Shown: positions 42,106 through 52,111 of the stretch, in pieces
Numbering within the stretch: the stretch's first letter is position 1
Layout: each line of letters begins with the position of its first letter
Source: Microvirga lupini
GTDB lineage: Bacteria; Pseudomonadota; Alphaproteobacteria; Rhizobiales; Beijerinckiaceae
NCBI RefSeq assembly: GCF_014191055.1
Contig: NZ_JACHWB010000008.1
Span: forward strand, 62,001 to 126,000
Direction: 5' to 3'
DNA: 64,000 nucleotides
The notes under the pieces: model-generated
Seen by the model: the letters and a program-made list of their open reading frames with translations, nothing else
The model's database searches: none
Told to the model about the DNA's origin: nothing
Made by a program: the position numbers and the translations under genes

Positions 42106-42456
42106 ATGCCAAAGGTGTCTTCGAAGGTTCCGGGGGTCCAGGGATGCGCTGTCGAGCGCACGCTCAGCCTCATCGACGGCAAGTGGAAGATCGTCGTGCT
42201 GTACAAGCTCCTGCGCGGAACGCTTCGCTTCAACGAGCTGCGCCGGCTCATCCCCAACGTTACGCAGCGCATGCTCACGCACCAGCTGCGCGAGCTCGAG
42301 GCCGACGGGCTCATCGTCCGCAGGGTCTATGCCCAGGTTCCGCCGAGAGTCGAATATTCCCTGTCGGCCCGCGGCCGGAGTCTTGAACCGGTGCTCATGG
42401 CCATGAAGCAATGGGGTGATACGAATCTTTCGTCTCAAGGTGCTCAGGCAGCCTAA
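42106..42456 (+). CDS. HxlR family transcriptional regulator
   Basis: 116 residues of the HxlR winged helix: GCAVERTLSLIDGKWKIVVL, LRGTLRFNELRRLIPNVTQRML, HQLRELEADGLIVRRVY and PRVEYSLSARG. The single Cys14 near the N-terminus is at the position used for thiol-based redox or quinone sensing in QorR/HypR-type members. It most likely represses the divergent oxidoreductase gene. Confidence 0.93.
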   Translation: MPKVSSKVPGVQGCAVERTLSLIDGKWKIVVLYKLLRGTLRFNELRRLIPNVTQRMLTHQLRELEADGLIVRRVYAQVPPRVEYSLSARGRSLEPVLMAMKQWGDTNLSSQGAQAA

Positions 42457-42573
42457 AGTGTGCGCGCGCGGCAAGAACTTAACCCTACACGGCGCACCTT
42501 CGCAGGCTGTCCTTGCGCCGCCTGCCGCTCTGTGGCAACGCTCCCGCAACAACGACAATCAGAGGATACGCGC

Positions 42574-45500
42574 ATGAAGCTGGATACACCGACCAGCGGA
42601 AGCGAGTTGACGGCCGAAGCCGTCGCCGTGCTGGAAGCCGGGCACAAGGCCACCCCTCCCACCTTTGTGCGCGACCTCTATGGGCGGGTGCCGTCCGAGG
42701 ATCTTGCCTTCTACTCGCCCAAGTCCTTGGCTGACCTTGCGGCGGAAGCCTTCGAGCATCTCAAAGCCTCCCGCACTGCCGAGGGCGCGGATGTCCGCCT
42801 CCTCGACGTGGAGGTCGAGCGCGACGGCCGGCGCCAGGACGTGACGGTGCTGGAGATCGTCAACGAGAACATGCCGTTCCTGCTGGATTCGACCCTGGCC
42901 GAGATCGTCGACCAGGGTTACGATCCGCTGCTCGTGGCCCATCCGATCCTGGCCGTGGAGCGCGACGCGAGCGGTGCCCTGGTCCGCCTTGTGGGCGAGG
43001 CCACGGCGGCCCTGCGGCTTGGCGTGAAGCGCGAGAGCTTCATCCATATTCACCTGCCCCGCATCGACGATGCCGACACCCGCACACGGCTGATCGAGGC
43101 CATGCGGCGGGTCCACAGTGACGTGTCCCTGGCCGTGCACGACTGGCCGGGCATGCGCGCCCGGGTCACCGAGATCGTGCACAATTACCGCCTCAACCCG
43201 CCGCCGCTGCCGGACGACGAGGTGAAGGAGGCCATCGCCTTCCTCGACTGGATCGCACGGGACAACTTCACCTTCTTAGGGTTGCGCGAATACCGCCTGC
43301 CGTCCGGCGATACCGCGGCCGATCCGGTGGAAGGATCGGGACTGGGCCTCCTGCGCGACCCGAACGTGCGCGTGCTGCGCCGCGGGAGCGAGCTCGTCGC
43401 GATGACGCCGGAAATCCGCGCCTTCCTGGCGCGTCCCCAGGCGCTCATCATCACCAAGGCGAATGTGAAGTCCCGCGTCCACCGCCGGGCGCATCTCGAC
43501 TACATCGGCATCAAGCTTTTCGACGGCAACGGCCATCTGCAGGGGGAGCTGCGCATCGTCGGCCTGTTCACCGCGAGCGCCTACACCAACACCACCGGCG
43601 AGGTGCCGTATCTGCGCCACAAGGTGGCGAAGGTCACGTCTCGTGCGGGCTTCGATCCAGCGAGCTATGCGGGCCGCGCGCTTCTCAACGTGCTCGAGAA
43701 TTATCCGCGCGACGAGCTGTTCCAGATCGACGAGGACACGCTCTACCACTTCGCCATCGACATCATGAATCTGTCGGAGCGCCCTAGAGTGCGCGTGCTG
43801 GCGCGGGCCGACGAGTTCGACCGCTTCGTGTCGGTGCTCGTGTTCGTGCCCAAGGACCGTTACGACACGCAGGCGCGCCTGCGTATCGGACAGTTCCTCG
43901 CCGGCATTTATGAGGGACGCGTCTCCGCATCCTATCCGTCCTATCCGGAAGGCCCGCTCGCGCGCACCCACTACATCATCGGGCGCGATGAAGGGCACAC
44001 CCCGCAGGTCACCCGCGAGACTCTGGAAAAGGGCATCTCGGCCATCGTGCGCACCTGGAGCGATGCGCTGCGCGACGCGCTCGACGCCTCTGTCGGCGGC
44101 GCAAAGGCGCGCGCGCTTGCATCCCGCTATGGCGAGGCCTTCAGCGCTGCATACCGCGAGGCCTTCGGGGCCGAGCAGGTGATCCAGGACATCAGCCTGC
44201 TGGAGCAGCTCTCGGAGGCGCGCCCCCGCGCCGTCGATCTCTACCGCCGCGAGGGCGATCCCGAGACCCGCGTGAACCTGAAGGTGTTCTCGCTCAACCA
44301 GTCGATGCCGCTGTCGGACCGCGTGCCTCTCCTGGAAAATCTCGGCTTCCGCGTGGTGAACGAGCGAACCTATCGCGTGGCCTTCACGAGTGCGGACCGG
44401 GTGTGGCTCCACGACATGACCCTGGAGCGCGCCGCAGGCGGTACGATTGAGATCGACGAGATCCAGGCGCTCATCGAGGCGGCGCTGCTTGCGCTGTTCC
44501 GTGGCTTGGCCGAGTCCGACGGCTTCAATCGTCTCGTGCTCGAAGCCGGTCTCGGCTGGCGCGACGTTGCCATGATCCGGGCCTTCGGGCGCTACCTGCG
44601 CCAGATTCAGGTCACCTACGCGCAGGATTACATCGCCGAAACGCTGGCGCGCCACGGCGCGATCGTGGCCGATCTCGTCAAACTCTTCTATGCCCGCTTC
44701 GACCCACGGCACGAGAAGGGCCGCGAGGCCGCCGAGGCTTCCATCCGCGAGCGGATCGAGGAACAGCTGAAGCAGGTCACCAGCCTCGACGACGACCGGA
44801 TCCTGCGCCGTTTCATCAACCTAATCGACGCCGCGACCCGCACCAACTTCTTCCAGCTCGAAGACAACGGCCTGCCGCGCCAGACCATCGCGTTCAAGTT
44901 CGAATGCGCCAAGGTGGAAGGGCTGCCGCTGCCCCGGCCTCTCTATGAGATCTTCGTCTATTCGCCCCGCGTGGAAGGCGTGCATCTGCGCTTCGGCAAG
45001 GTGGCGCGCGGAGGGCTTCGCTGGTCCGACCGGCCGCAGGATTTCCGCACCGAGGTGTTGGGCCTCGTGAAGGCGCAGCAGGTCAAGAACGCCGTCATCG
45101 TGCCGGTGGGCGCCAAGGGCGGCTTCGTACCCAAACACCTGCCGCCCGCAAGCGACCGGCAGGCTTGGCTCGCCGAGGGCACCGAGAGCTACCGCATCTT
45201 CGTGCGCACCATGCTCCAGCTCACCGACAACATCGTGGGCGATCATATCGTCCCGCCGCCGGATACGGTACGCCACGACGGCGACGATCCCTACCTCGTG
45301 GTCGCGGCCGACAAGGGCACAGCCACCTTCTCGGACACGGCGAACGCGCTCTCCATCGAAAAGGGCCACTGGCTCGGCGATGCCTTCGCGTCCGGCGGCA
45401 GCCAGGGCTACGACCACAAGAAGATGGGCATCACGGCCCGCGGCGCCTGGGAGGCGGTGAAGCGCCACTTCCGCGAGATCGACATCGACATCCAGACCAC

Positions 45501-47397
45501 CCCGGTCACCGTGGCGGGCGTGGGCGACATGTCCGGCGACGTGTTCGGCAACGGCATGCTGCTGTCGCGCGCCCTCAAGCTCGTGGCGGCCTTCGACCAC
45601 CGCGACATCTTTCTCGATCCGAACCCGGATCCGGAAAGCTCGTTTAACGAGCGCGAGCGCCTGTTCAATCTGCCCCGCTCCAGCTGGCAGGATTACGACA
45701 AGGCGCTGATCTCGGCGGGCGGCGGCGTGTTCTCGCGCAGCGCGAAATCGATCCCGCTGTCGGATGAGATGCGCGCTCTGCTCGACCTCGACAAGCCGCA
45801 GGCAACGCCGGCCGAGGTGATGAACGCCATCCTGAAAGCCCGTGTCGACCTGCTCTGGTTCGGCGGCATCGGAACCTATATCCGCGCCTCGACCGAGACC
45901 GACGAGCAGGTGGGCGACCGCGCCAACGATCCGATCCGGATCACCGGGCCGGACGTGCGCGCCAAGGTGATCGGCGAGGGCGCCAATCTGGGCATGACCC
46001 AGCGCGGGCGCATCGAGGCGGCCCAGAAGGGCGTGCGCCTCAATACGGATGCCATCGACAACTCGGCGGGCGTGAACACCTCCGACGTGGAGGTGAACAT
46101 CAAGATCGCGCTCACCACGCCGGAGCGCGACGGGCGCCTCTCCGAAGATCAGCGCAACGCGCTGCTCGTGGACATGACGGAAGATGTCGCAGCACTCGTG
46201 CTGCGCAACAACTACCTGCAGACCCTGGCGCTCTCGCTCTCCGAGCAGAACGGCCTCGCCGATCTCGGCTTCGCCCGCCGGCTCATGCACATGCTGGAAG
46301 CGGATGGCCGTCTTAACCGCGCCGTGGAATACCTGCCCGACGACTCGACCCTCACGGAACGCGCCCGCCGCGGCGAAGCGCTGACGCGACCGGAGCTCGC
46401 GGTGCTGCTGGCCTATGCCAAACTCTCCCTGCATGACGCGCTGCTGGAAAGCCCGGTGCCGGACGATCCCTATCTCGGCAAGGAGCTCGACCGCTATTTC
46501 CCGGCCGAGATGCGCGAGCGCTTCCCCGATGCCATCGCCAGCCATCGCCTGCGGCGCGAGATCATCGCCACGCAGCTTGCGAATGCCATCATCAACCGGG
46601 GTGGCCCCACCATGGTGGCCCGTCTCGTGGATCAGACCGGCGCGGACGCGCCGACCATCGCGGCGGCTTACGCGGCCACCCGCGACTCCTTCAACCTCAC
46701 CGAGATGAACCTCGCCATCGATGCCCTCGACGGCATCGTGCCGGGCCAGGTGCAGCTGCGCCTCTACGGCGAATTGCAGGATCTGCTCATGAACCGGATC
46801 GTCTGGTTCATCCGCAACGTGGATTTCGCCAACCATTCCCTCGACCAGATCATCGGCACCTACCAGGCTGGAATCGCTGAGGTCGAGCAGAGCCTGCACA
46901 ATGCGCTCTCGCCCGAAGCCAGGGCGGTGTGGGAGGCGCGCACGAAGGCGCTGGTGGACGAGGGCGTTCCCGAGGGGCTGGCGCGGCGCATCGCGTCCCT
47001 GCCCGATCTCGTGGCTGCGCCCGATATCGTGCAGACGGCGCAGAAGACCGGCAAGCCCGTCGCCGACATCGCCTGCACGCACTTCGCGCTCGAGGCCTCC
47101 TTCCGTCTTGGTGCACTCATCGGTGCCGCGCAGGAGATCAGCGTCAGCGATTACTTCGACCGTCTGGCGCTGGACCGCGCCGTCGACAGCATCGCCTATG
47201 CTCACCGCGGCCTGACAGCAGAAGTGGCCTCCCAGGACATGTCGGGCATCGAGGCGGTGCGCGCCTGGAGCGAGAAGCGCGGCCAGGATGTCAACCGCAT
47301 CCGCAGCGCGGTCGACGGCATCGTATCGTCGGGCCTGACCCTGTCCAAGATCACCGTGGCGGCAAGCCTTTTGGGCGATTTGGCGCGCACGACTTAA
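42574..47397 (+). CDS. NAD-specific glutamate dehydrogenase, large (GDH180) type
   Basis: 1607 residues, the length of the giant bacterial NAD-GDH class known from Streptomyces, Pseudomonas (GdhB) and Caulobacter. The N-terminal half carries ACT-like regulatory regions (VLEIVNENMPFLLDSTLAEI near 90). The catalytic part is in the middle: RGGLRWSDRPQDFRTEVLGL, KNAVIVPVGAKGGFVPK with the catalytic Lys, and VAGVGDMSGDVFGNGML for the cofactor domain near 980. It deaminates glutamate to 2-oxoglutarate in amino-acid catabolism. AGAGGATACGC precedes the ATG. Single-gene unit. Confidence 0.96.
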   Translation: MKLDTPTSGSELTAEAVAVLEAGHKATPPTFVRDLYGRVPSEDLAFYSPKSLADLAAEAFEHLKASRTAEGADVRLLDVEVERDGRRQDVTVLEIVNENMPFLLDSTLAEIVDQGYDPLLVAHPILAVERDASGALVRLVGEATAALRLGVKRESFIHIHLPRIDDADTRTRLIEAMRRVHSDVSLAVHDWPGMRARVTEIVHNYRLNPPPLPDDEVKEAIAFLDWIARDNFTFLGLREYRLPSGDTAADPVEGSGLGLLRDPNVRVLRRGSELVAMTPEIRAFLARPQALIITKANVKSRVHRRAHLDYIGIKLFDGNGHLQGELRIVGLFTASAYTNTTGEVPYLRHKVAKVTSRAGFDPASYAGRALLNVLENYPRDELFQIDEDTLYHFAIDIMNLSERPRVRVLARADEFDRFVSVLVFVPKDRYDTQARLRIGQFLAGIYEGRVSASYPSYPEGPLARTHYIIGRDEGHTPQVTRETLEKGISAIVRTWSDALRDALDASVGGAKARALASRYGEAFSAAYREAFGAEQVIQDISLLEQLSEARPRAVDLYRREGDPETRVNLKVFSLNQSMPLSDRVPLLENLGFRVVNERTYRVAFTSADRVWLHDMTLERAAGGTIEIDEIQALIEAALLALFRGLAESDGFNRLVLEAGLGWRDVAMIRAFGRYLRQIQVTYAQDYIAETLARHGAIVADLVKLFYARFDPRHEKGREAAEASIRERIEEQLKQVTSLDDDRILRRFINLIDAATRTNFFQLEDNGLPRQTIAFKFECAKVEGLPLPRPLYEIFVYSPRVEGVHLRFGKVARGGLRWSDRPQDFRTEVLGLVKAQQVKNAVIVPVGAKGGFVPKHLPPASDRQAWLAEGTESYRIFVRTMLQLTDNIVGDHIVPPPDTVRHDGDDPYLVVAADKGTATFSDTANALSIEKGHWLGDAFASGGSQGYDHKKMGITARGAWEAVKRHFREIDIDIQTTPVTVAGVGDMSGDVFGNGMLLSRALKLVAAFDHRDIFLDPNPDPESSFNERERLFNLPRSSWQDYDKALISAGGGVFSRSAKSIPLSDEMRALLDLDKPQATPAEVMNAILKARVDLLWFGGIGTYIRASTETDEQVGDRANDPIRITGPDVRAKVIGEGANLGMTQRGRIEAAQKGVRLNTDAIDNSAGVNTSDVEVNIKIALTTPERDGRLSEDQRNALLVDMTEDVAALVLRNNYLQTLALSLSEQNGLADLGFARRLMHMLEADGRLNRAVEYLPDDSTLTERARRGEALTRPELAVLLAYAKLSLHDALLESPVPDDPYLGKELDRYFPAEMRERFPDAIASHRLRREIIATQLANAIINRGGPTMVARLVDQTGADAPTIAAAYAATRDSFNLTEMNLAIDALDGIVPGQVQLRLYGELQDLLMNRIVWFIRNVDFANHSLDQIIGTYQAGIAEVEQSLHNALSPEARAVWEARTKALVDEGVPEGLARRIASLPDLVAAPDIVQTAQKTGKPVADIACTHFALEASFRLGALIGAAQEISVSDYFDRLALDRAVDSIAYAHRGLTAEVASQDMSGIEAVRAWSEKRGQDVNRIRSAVDGIVSSGLTLSKITVAASLLGDLARTT

Positions 47398-47427
47398 AAC
47401 GGTCTGCTCGAGACGCATTAAGCTCTC

Positions 47428-47445
47428 CTCCCCCTTGCGGGGGAG
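47428..47445. repeat. Short palindrome CTCCCCC-TTGC-GGGGGAG
   Basis: 7-bp perfect stem with a 4-base loop, 31 bases after the glutamate dehydrogenase stop; no U-tract. A related palindrome, TCCCTCC / GGAGGGA, is at 49403-49423. It may aid termination, but looks like another dispersed element. Confidence 0.5.
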
Positions 47446-47460
47446 AGGCAGAGAGGCGCA

Positions 47461-47560
47461 GGTGTCATCCCCGGCGGCCGTAGGCCTGGAAGAGGATCCG
47501 CGACTGGGTGCAGCGATATGGATTCCCTTCCCATTCGCTGCGCTCCGGCCGGGAATGACA
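47461..47560. repeat. Dispersed palindromic repeat, family C, copy 2
   Basis: Begins GGTGTCATCCCCGG and ends CCGGCCGGGAATGACA, with the mates AGAGGATCCGCG and GGATTCCCTTCCCATTCG inside. It contains an ATG (47555) in frame with the following MFS gene. Confidence 0.88.
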
Positions 47561-47590
47561 GAGAAGCATCGAAGTGGGAAGCAAAGCCCC

Positions 47591-48970
47591 GTGAGAGACA
47601 CCGACACCCTCGCGCCCTCACGGCAGGCTTCGCGTCCCGCGATCCTGGGCTGGCTCCTGTTCGACTGGGCCTGCCAGCCCTTCTTCACGCTGGTCACCAC
47701 CTTCGTGTTCGCACCCTATTTCGCGTCGGCGCTGGCCTCCGATCCGGTGACCGGCCAAAGCCTCTGGGGCTATGCGACGGCGGCGGCGGGCCTCGTGCTC
47801 GCCATCCTGTCGCCGGTGCTCGGCTCCATTGCCGATGCCACCGGACCGAAGAAGCCGTGGATCGCATCCTGCGGCCTCGTGCTGATCCTTGCCTCCTTCG
47901 CGCTGTGGTATGCCGCGCCCGGGCAATCCTATGCCATTCCCATTGCGCTCGTCGGCTTCGCCTTCGGCACGGTGGCCGTGGAAGTGGCTGCGGTGTTCAA
48001 CAACGCCATGATTCCGCATCTCGTGCCGCCGGAGCGCTACGGCCGCCTCTCCGGCACCGGATGGGCCATGGGTTATCTGGGCGGGCTCGTGTCGCTCGTG
48101 ATCGTGCTGGGCTTTCTGGCCGCCGATCCTGTGTCGATGAAGACCGTGTTCGGCCTGGGCCCGCTCTTTGGCCTCGATCCATCGACGCGCGAAGGCGACC
48201 GCATCACCGGACCGTTCTCGGCTTTGTGGTTTCTTCTCTTCGTGCTGCCGCTGTTTCTGTTCACGCCGGATGTTCCCCGCTCGGGCATGAGCCTGAAGAA
48301 TGCCGCGCAAAACGGGTTCTCGCAGGTGAAAAGCACCATCGCGGATGCGCGGCGGCACCCGAGCGTCGGGCGCTTTCTCCTCGCCAACATGGTCTATCAG
48401 GATGCGCTCGTGGCGCTCTTCGCCTTCGGGGGCATCTACGGGGCCGGCGTGTTCGGCTGGCAGGCGATCGAACTCGGTCTCTTCGGCATCATGCTCACGA
48501 TCACCGGCACCATCGGGGCACTGATCGGCGGGCGGCTCGACGACCGCCTGGGCGCCAAGCCCGTGATCCTCGGCGCGATCGTCATCCTGGCGTTTGTCTG
48601 CGTGGGCGTTCTGTCGCTGGGGCGCGAGCACATCTTCTTCGGGGTGCCGACCGCGCCGCCCGCACCGGATGACGGCCTCTACGGCTCCGCGCCGGAAAAG
48701 GTGTTCGTGCTGCTCGGCCTCGTGATCGGCTCCGTGGCGGGGCCGCTCCAGGCCTCGTCCCGCAGCCTGCTCGCGCGTCTCGTTCCGGCGCAGGAGGCGG
48801 GCCGCTATTTCGGCCTGCTGGCGCTTTCAGGCAAGGTCACGTCGTTCCTGGCACCCTTGGCCGTTGCCGTCGCCACGGCGGTCTTTCAGACGCAAGGAGC
48901 AGGACCGGCGGTGCTGATCCTGTTCCTGATCGTCGGATTCTGGCTGTTGAGCGGGGTGAAGCGGGTGTGA
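47591..48970 (+). CDS. MFS transporter, UMF1 (Atg22-like) family
   Basis: 459 residues and about 12 membrane helices. ILGWLLFDWACQPFFTLVTTF near residue 17 is the UMF1 family start; then ILSPVLGSIADATGPKKPW, FNNAMIPHLVPPERYGRLSGTGWAMGYLGG and VAGPLQASSRSLLARLVP in pieces. Eukaryotic Atg22 exports amino acids from vacuoles; bacterial substrates are unknown. The GTG start is chosen because GGAAG precedes it and the upstream in-frame ATG lies in a dispersed repeat. Confidence 0.9.
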   Translation: MRDTDTLAPSRQASRPAILGWLLFDWACQPFFTLVTTFVFAPYFASALASDPVTGQSLWGYATAAAGLVLAILSPVLGSIADATGPKKPWIASCGLVLILASFALWYAAPGQSYAIPIALVGFAFGTVAVEVAAVFNNAMIPHLVPPERYGRLSGTGWAMGYLGGLVSLVIVLGFLAADPVSMKTVFGLGPLFGLDPSTREGDRITGPFSALWFLLFVLPLFLFTPDVPRSGMSLKNAAQNGFSQVKSTIADARRHPSVGRFLLANMVYQDALVALFAFGGIYGAGVFGWQAIELGLFGIMLTITGTIGALIGGRLDDRLGAKPVILGAIVILAFVCVGVLSLGREHIFFGVPTAPPAPDDGLYGSAPEKVFVLLGLVIGSVAGPLQASSRSLLARLVPAQEAGRYFGLLALSGKVTSFLAPLAVAVATAVFQTQGAGPAVLILFLIVGFWLLSGVKRV

Positions 48971-48977
48971 GCGCTGC

Positions 48978-49298
48978 TCACTCCAGCGCCACCGCCGTGC
49001 CGCTGACCGAGACCATCATCATGCCTTCGTTCTTGCCGAGCGCGCCGTAGTCCAAATGAACGCCCACGATGGCGTGCGCGCCGAGGCGCTGGGCTTCCTC
49101 GATCATCTCCTGCAGGGCGGTGTCGCGCCCGTCGCGCAGCACGCGCTCATAGGACCCCGCACGCCCGCCGACCACGTCACGGATCGAGGCGAAGAAGTCG
49201 CGGAACACATTGGCGCCGAGGATCGCCTCGCCCGAGACGATGCCGCGATAGGACGCGATGCGGCGGCCTTCGATGGTCGGCGTGGTGGTGATGATCAT
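48978..49298 (-). CDS. YbjQ/UPF0145 family protein
   Basis: 106 residues. [44 protein letters not shown] spans the first half, with the closing [12 protein letters not shown] and SGTAVAL. This is the YbjQ fold, a homopentameric small protein once called a heavy-metal-binding domain; function is not proven. It converges with the UMF1 gene 7 bases away. Confidence 0.94.
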   Translation of the reverse strand: MIITTTPTIEGRRIASYRGIVSGEAILGANVFRDFFASIRDVVGGRAGSYERVLRDGRDTALQEMIEEAQRLGAHAIVGVHLDYGALGKNEGMMMVSVSGTAVALE

Positions 49299-49401
49299 GG
49301 GCTTCTCCTTCTGCTCCGCTTCATATGGGGAGCAATGGGAGATCCGTCATCCCGGACGAAGCGCAGCAAGATTCGGGAACGGGTGCAGAATGGGGCGCCG
49401 T

Positions 49402-49424
49402 TTCCCTCCCCCCTGCGGAGGGAA
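49402..49424. repeat. Short palindrome TCCCTCC-GGAGGGA downstream of purH
   Basis: A 7-bp stem with a 7-base loop, 14 bases beyond the purH stop. The remainder of the 139-base gap contains a fragment (GTCATCCCGGACGAAGCG) resembling the ends of the dispersed repeat families. Confidence 0.45.
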
Positions 49425-49437
49425 GAAGAGTCGAGGC

Positions 49438-51030
49438 TCAGTGCCTGAAATGCCGGTGTCCCGTGAACACCATGGCGAGCCCCGCCTCGTCGGCGGCTTT
49501 GATCACCTCGTCGTCGCGCATGGAGCCGCCGGGCTGGATCACCGCGGTGGCGCCGGCCTCGGCTGCGGCGAGCAGGCCGTCCGCGAAGGGGAAGAAGGCG
49601 TCGGAGGCCACCACCGAGCCCTTGGCGAGGGTCTCCGGCAGGTTGGCGGCCTTCGCGGCTTCCGCGGCTTTCCAGGCGGCGATGCGGGAGGAATCGACGC
49701 GGCTCATCTGGCCGGCGCCGATGCCCACCGTGGCGAGATCCTTCGCATAGACGATGGCGTTCGACTTCACGTGCTTGGCGACCCGGAAGGCGAAGCGCAG
49801 GTCGGCGAGTTCCTGCTCCGTGGGCGCACGCTTCGTCACCACCTTCAGGTCCATGGCATCGACCACCGCGTTGTCCCGGTTCTGCGCCAGGAAGCCGCCG
49901 GCCACTGTGCGCAGGGTCAGGCCCGGTGCGCGCGGATCGGGCAGGGAGCCCGCAAGCAGCAGGCGCAGGTTCTTCTTGGCGGCCACGATTGCGATGGCTT
50001 CCTCGCTCGCGTCAGGCGCGATGATCACCTCGGTGAAGATCTCGGTGATGGCCTTGGCGGCCTCCGCATCGAGCGTCCGGTTCATGGCCACGATCCCGCC
50101 AAAGGCGGAGACCGGATCGCAGCGCAGGGCCTTCTCGTAGGCCTCGCGCAGGCTTGCGCCTTCCGCCACGCCGCAGGGGTTGGCGTGCTTGACGATCACA
50201 ATGGCGGCGGAGCGCTCAGGGTTGAACTCCGCTACGGCCTCATAGGCCGCGTCCGTGTCGTTGATGTTATTGTAGGAGAGCTGCTTGCCCTGCACCTGGC
50301 GCGCGGTGGCCACGCCCGGGCGGTTCTCCGGCGTGCGGTAGAAGGCGGCGGACTGGTGCGGGTTCTCGCCGTAGCGCATCACCTCGGCAATCGAGCCGCC
50401 GAGCGCCCGGAACGGCGGGGTGGCGTCACCAAGCTCATTGGCAAACCAGTTAGAAATCGCGGCATCGTAGGCGGCCGTGCGGGAATAGGCTTTCTGGGCC
50501 AGGCGACGGCGCAGGGTGAGGGTCACCGAGCCGTCGTATTGCTTGAGATCGTCGAGGACGGCCGCGTAATCGGCGCCGTCCACCACCACGGCCACGTCGC
50601 CGTGGTTCTTGGCCGCCGCGCGGATCATCGCCGGGCCGCCGATGTCGATGTTCTCGATGCAGTCGTCATAGGGCTTGCCGGCCGCGACCGTCGCCTCGAA
50701 CGGGTAGAGGTTCACCACCAGCAGGTCGATGGCCTGGATGCCGTGGGCCAGCATCGCCGCCTGATGCTCCGGGTTGGAGCGGATCGCCAGCAGGCCGCCA
50801 TGAACCGCCGGGTGCAGCGTCTTCACGCGCCCGTCCATCATCTCGGGGAAGCCCGTGAGCTCGCTCACGTCCTTCACGGGCAGGCCCGCCTCGCTCAGGG
50901 TCCTATGCGTGCCGCCGGTGGAGACCAGCTCGATGCCGCGCTCAACGAGCGCCTGGGCGAAGTCCACGAGACCCGTCTTGTCGGATACGGAAAGCAGAGC
51001 ACGGGACACGCGCTTCAGGTCGCTCGGCAT
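49438..51030 (-). CDS. purH: Bifunctional AICAR transformylase / IMP cyclohydrolase PurH
   Basis: 530 residues. The N-terminal IMP cyclohydrolase (MGS-like) domain has [27 protein letters not shown] and [15 protein letters not shown]. The C-terminal transformylase has [29 protein letters not shown] (catalytic Lys-His) and [13 protein letters not shown]. It catalyses the last two steps of IMP synthesis. GGAG stands 8 bases before the ATG at 51030; a longer upstream frame has no support. Confidence 0.97.
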   Translation of the reverse strand: MPSDLKRVSRALLSVSDKTGLVDFAQALVERGIELVSTGGTHRTLSEAGLPVKDVSELTGFPEMMDGRVKTLHPAVHGGLLAIRSNPEHQAAMLAHGIQAIDLLVVNLYPFEATVAAGKPYDDCIENIDIGGPAMIRAAAKNHGDVAVVVDGADYAAVLDDLKQYDGSVTLTLRRRLAQKAYSRTAAYDAAISNWFANELGDATPPFRALGGSIAEVMRYGENPHQSAAFYRTPENRPGVATARQVQGKQLSYNNINDTDAAYEAVAEFNPERSAAIVIVKHANPCGVAEGASLREAYEKALRCDPVSAFGGIVAMNRTLDAEAAKAITEIFTEVIIAPDASEEAIAIVAAKKNLRLLLAGSLPDPRAPGLTLRTVAGGFLAQNRDNAVVDAMDLKVVTKRAPTEQELADLRFAFRVAKHVKSNAIVYAKDLATVGIGAGQMSRVDSSRIAAWKAAEAAKAANLPETLAKGSVVASDAFFPFADGLLAAAEAGATAVIQPGGSMRDDEVIKAADEAGLAMVFTGHRHFRH

Positions 51031-51192
51031 GACGGCCGCTCCATCAAAGGAAAATGATGCGGGCGCGATAGCATGGGAGGCTAAGGATGGGAACCGGGCC
51101 AAGTGGAGTTTCAGGATGCTCCTTTAAGTACAATTCCTGAATAGGGCTACCGGCCCGATACGAGCATGGTACCGCAAGAATGATGGAGTTCC

Positions 51193-51357
51193 ATGACGAT
51201 GGTCAAAGTGATTGAAACGATCTTTCTCGGCCCAGGTGACTTCTGCTGCAACCTCCTGGGAGTTGGCCAGGAGAATAACCGCGACTTGGTTCGGATGCTG
51301 ATCAACTCGTTCTTCTGGATGGCGGTCGGCAGCATCTACATGGCGATTGTGGTCTAG
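51193..51357 (+). CDS. Small protein, 54 residues, one C-terminal membrane helix
   Basis: Starts MTMVKVIETIFLGPGDFCCN and ends SFFWMAVGSIYMAIVV. The last 20 residues are hydrophobic enough for a single membrane span, and a CC pair lies near residue 18. GGAG is 4 bases from the ATG. I do not recognise the family. It is too short for length-filtered gene callers, lies in an otherwise gene-free stretch between purH and the DUF1127 gene, and uses codons in keeping with the genome. Confidence 0.55.
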   Translation: MTMVKVIETIFLGPGDFCCNLLGVGQENNRDLVRMLINSFFWMAVGSIYMAIVV

Positions 51358-51810
51358 CCGAAAACAAGGGTCCCGATCCGGCCTAACCGCTCTGTTGCAA
51401 TGGGTTCATCGACCACTGGTCAGGATTTGGGTCTTCACGCCCACAATCCGGATAATACCCGTGCCGCAAACGATTGAACCTCCCACGTGGGCATAGGGCG
51501 GCAGTTTCGCGGGATCGTTCACAAATCAGCGCCGCCTGTTCCTGGGCCTGCTCCAACTCGAACGTGCGCCAACGTTCAAAGAACTGGCGCTTGCTTCAAA
51601 TCCAAAGTGCTTGGCGGATGATATAACGTCTGCTAGGATTTCTGTCATGATCAAGCGCGCATCCTGGCTTACTCATCAATTCACGTACCTCAAAGGGTGC
51701 GCGGGATGGGTATTGCGCTGATGCGTGCGTGATCATTCCCGAGGACCCTCCCGAGGCGGGTAGGGTCCTGACGTTCTCTGCTCTCCTCATGCCGATTGTG
51801 GAGAGCAAGC
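51358..51810. other. 453-base stretch with no supported gene
   Basis: Nothing on the plus strand has a start and convincing codon pattern. At 51525-51590 the sequence resembles the 3' end of the heparinase-like gene (52463-52530): both read AAATCAG, CCGCCTG, TCCTG and CTCGAA.GTGCGC in order, and the minus strand translates to FERWRTFELEQAQEQAALI against FERLARTFEPNQPQEQAEL. This could be a small gene-end remnant. A hairpin CCCGAGGACCCTCCCGAGGCGGG is at 51738 onward without a U-tract. Confidence 0.35.
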
Positions 51811-52047
51811 ATGAACACCCTTTTCCATACGCCAAGACACAAGCCCCAGCTCCACCCAGCCATTCGTGCCATCAGGATTGTTGTGTCCTGGGTGACGGGA
51901 ATTGCTGCATCGTGGAAGCGATTCACCGAGCGGCGGGCTTTGCAGAGGTGCGAGTATCTCAACGACCACGCACTGCGTGACATCGGCGTGTGGCGCGAGC
52001 CTGAAACCAAGGTCGATGAATGGTGGAAGATGAATCCGCCGCCGTGA
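51811..52047 (+). CDS. DUF1127 (YjiS-like) small protein
   Basis: 78 residues. The C-terminal part RRALQRCEYLNDHALRDIGVWREPE is the DUF1127 domain, an arginine-rich short helix pair with the LxDIGxxR signature (here LRDIGVWR). Alphaproteobacterial members are small RNA-binding or stress-linked proteins affecting RNA turnover and phosphate or carbon responses. GGAGAGCAAGC precedes the ATG. An N-terminal hydrophobic segment (AIRAIRIVVSWVTGIAASW) is short for a membrane helix. Confidence 0.88.
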   Translation: MNTLFHTPRHKPQLHPAIRAIRIVVSWVTGIAASWKRFTERRALQRCEYLNDHALRDIGVWREPETKVDEWWKMNPPP

Positions 52048-52111
52048 GCAATCGGGACTCAGGGGACTGGAGTTCCCCTAAGTCCTAGCCAAACTGGGGT
52101 GGGCGGGCGGA

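Noticed and set aside
44821-47700. A 959-codon open frame on the minus strand opposite the glutamate dehydrogenase gene
   Set aside because: It is a GC-rich antisense shadow of a strongly supported gene and shows no family motif. The same holds for other long antisense frames, such as those at 8694-10475, 35004-36113 and 49258-51057.
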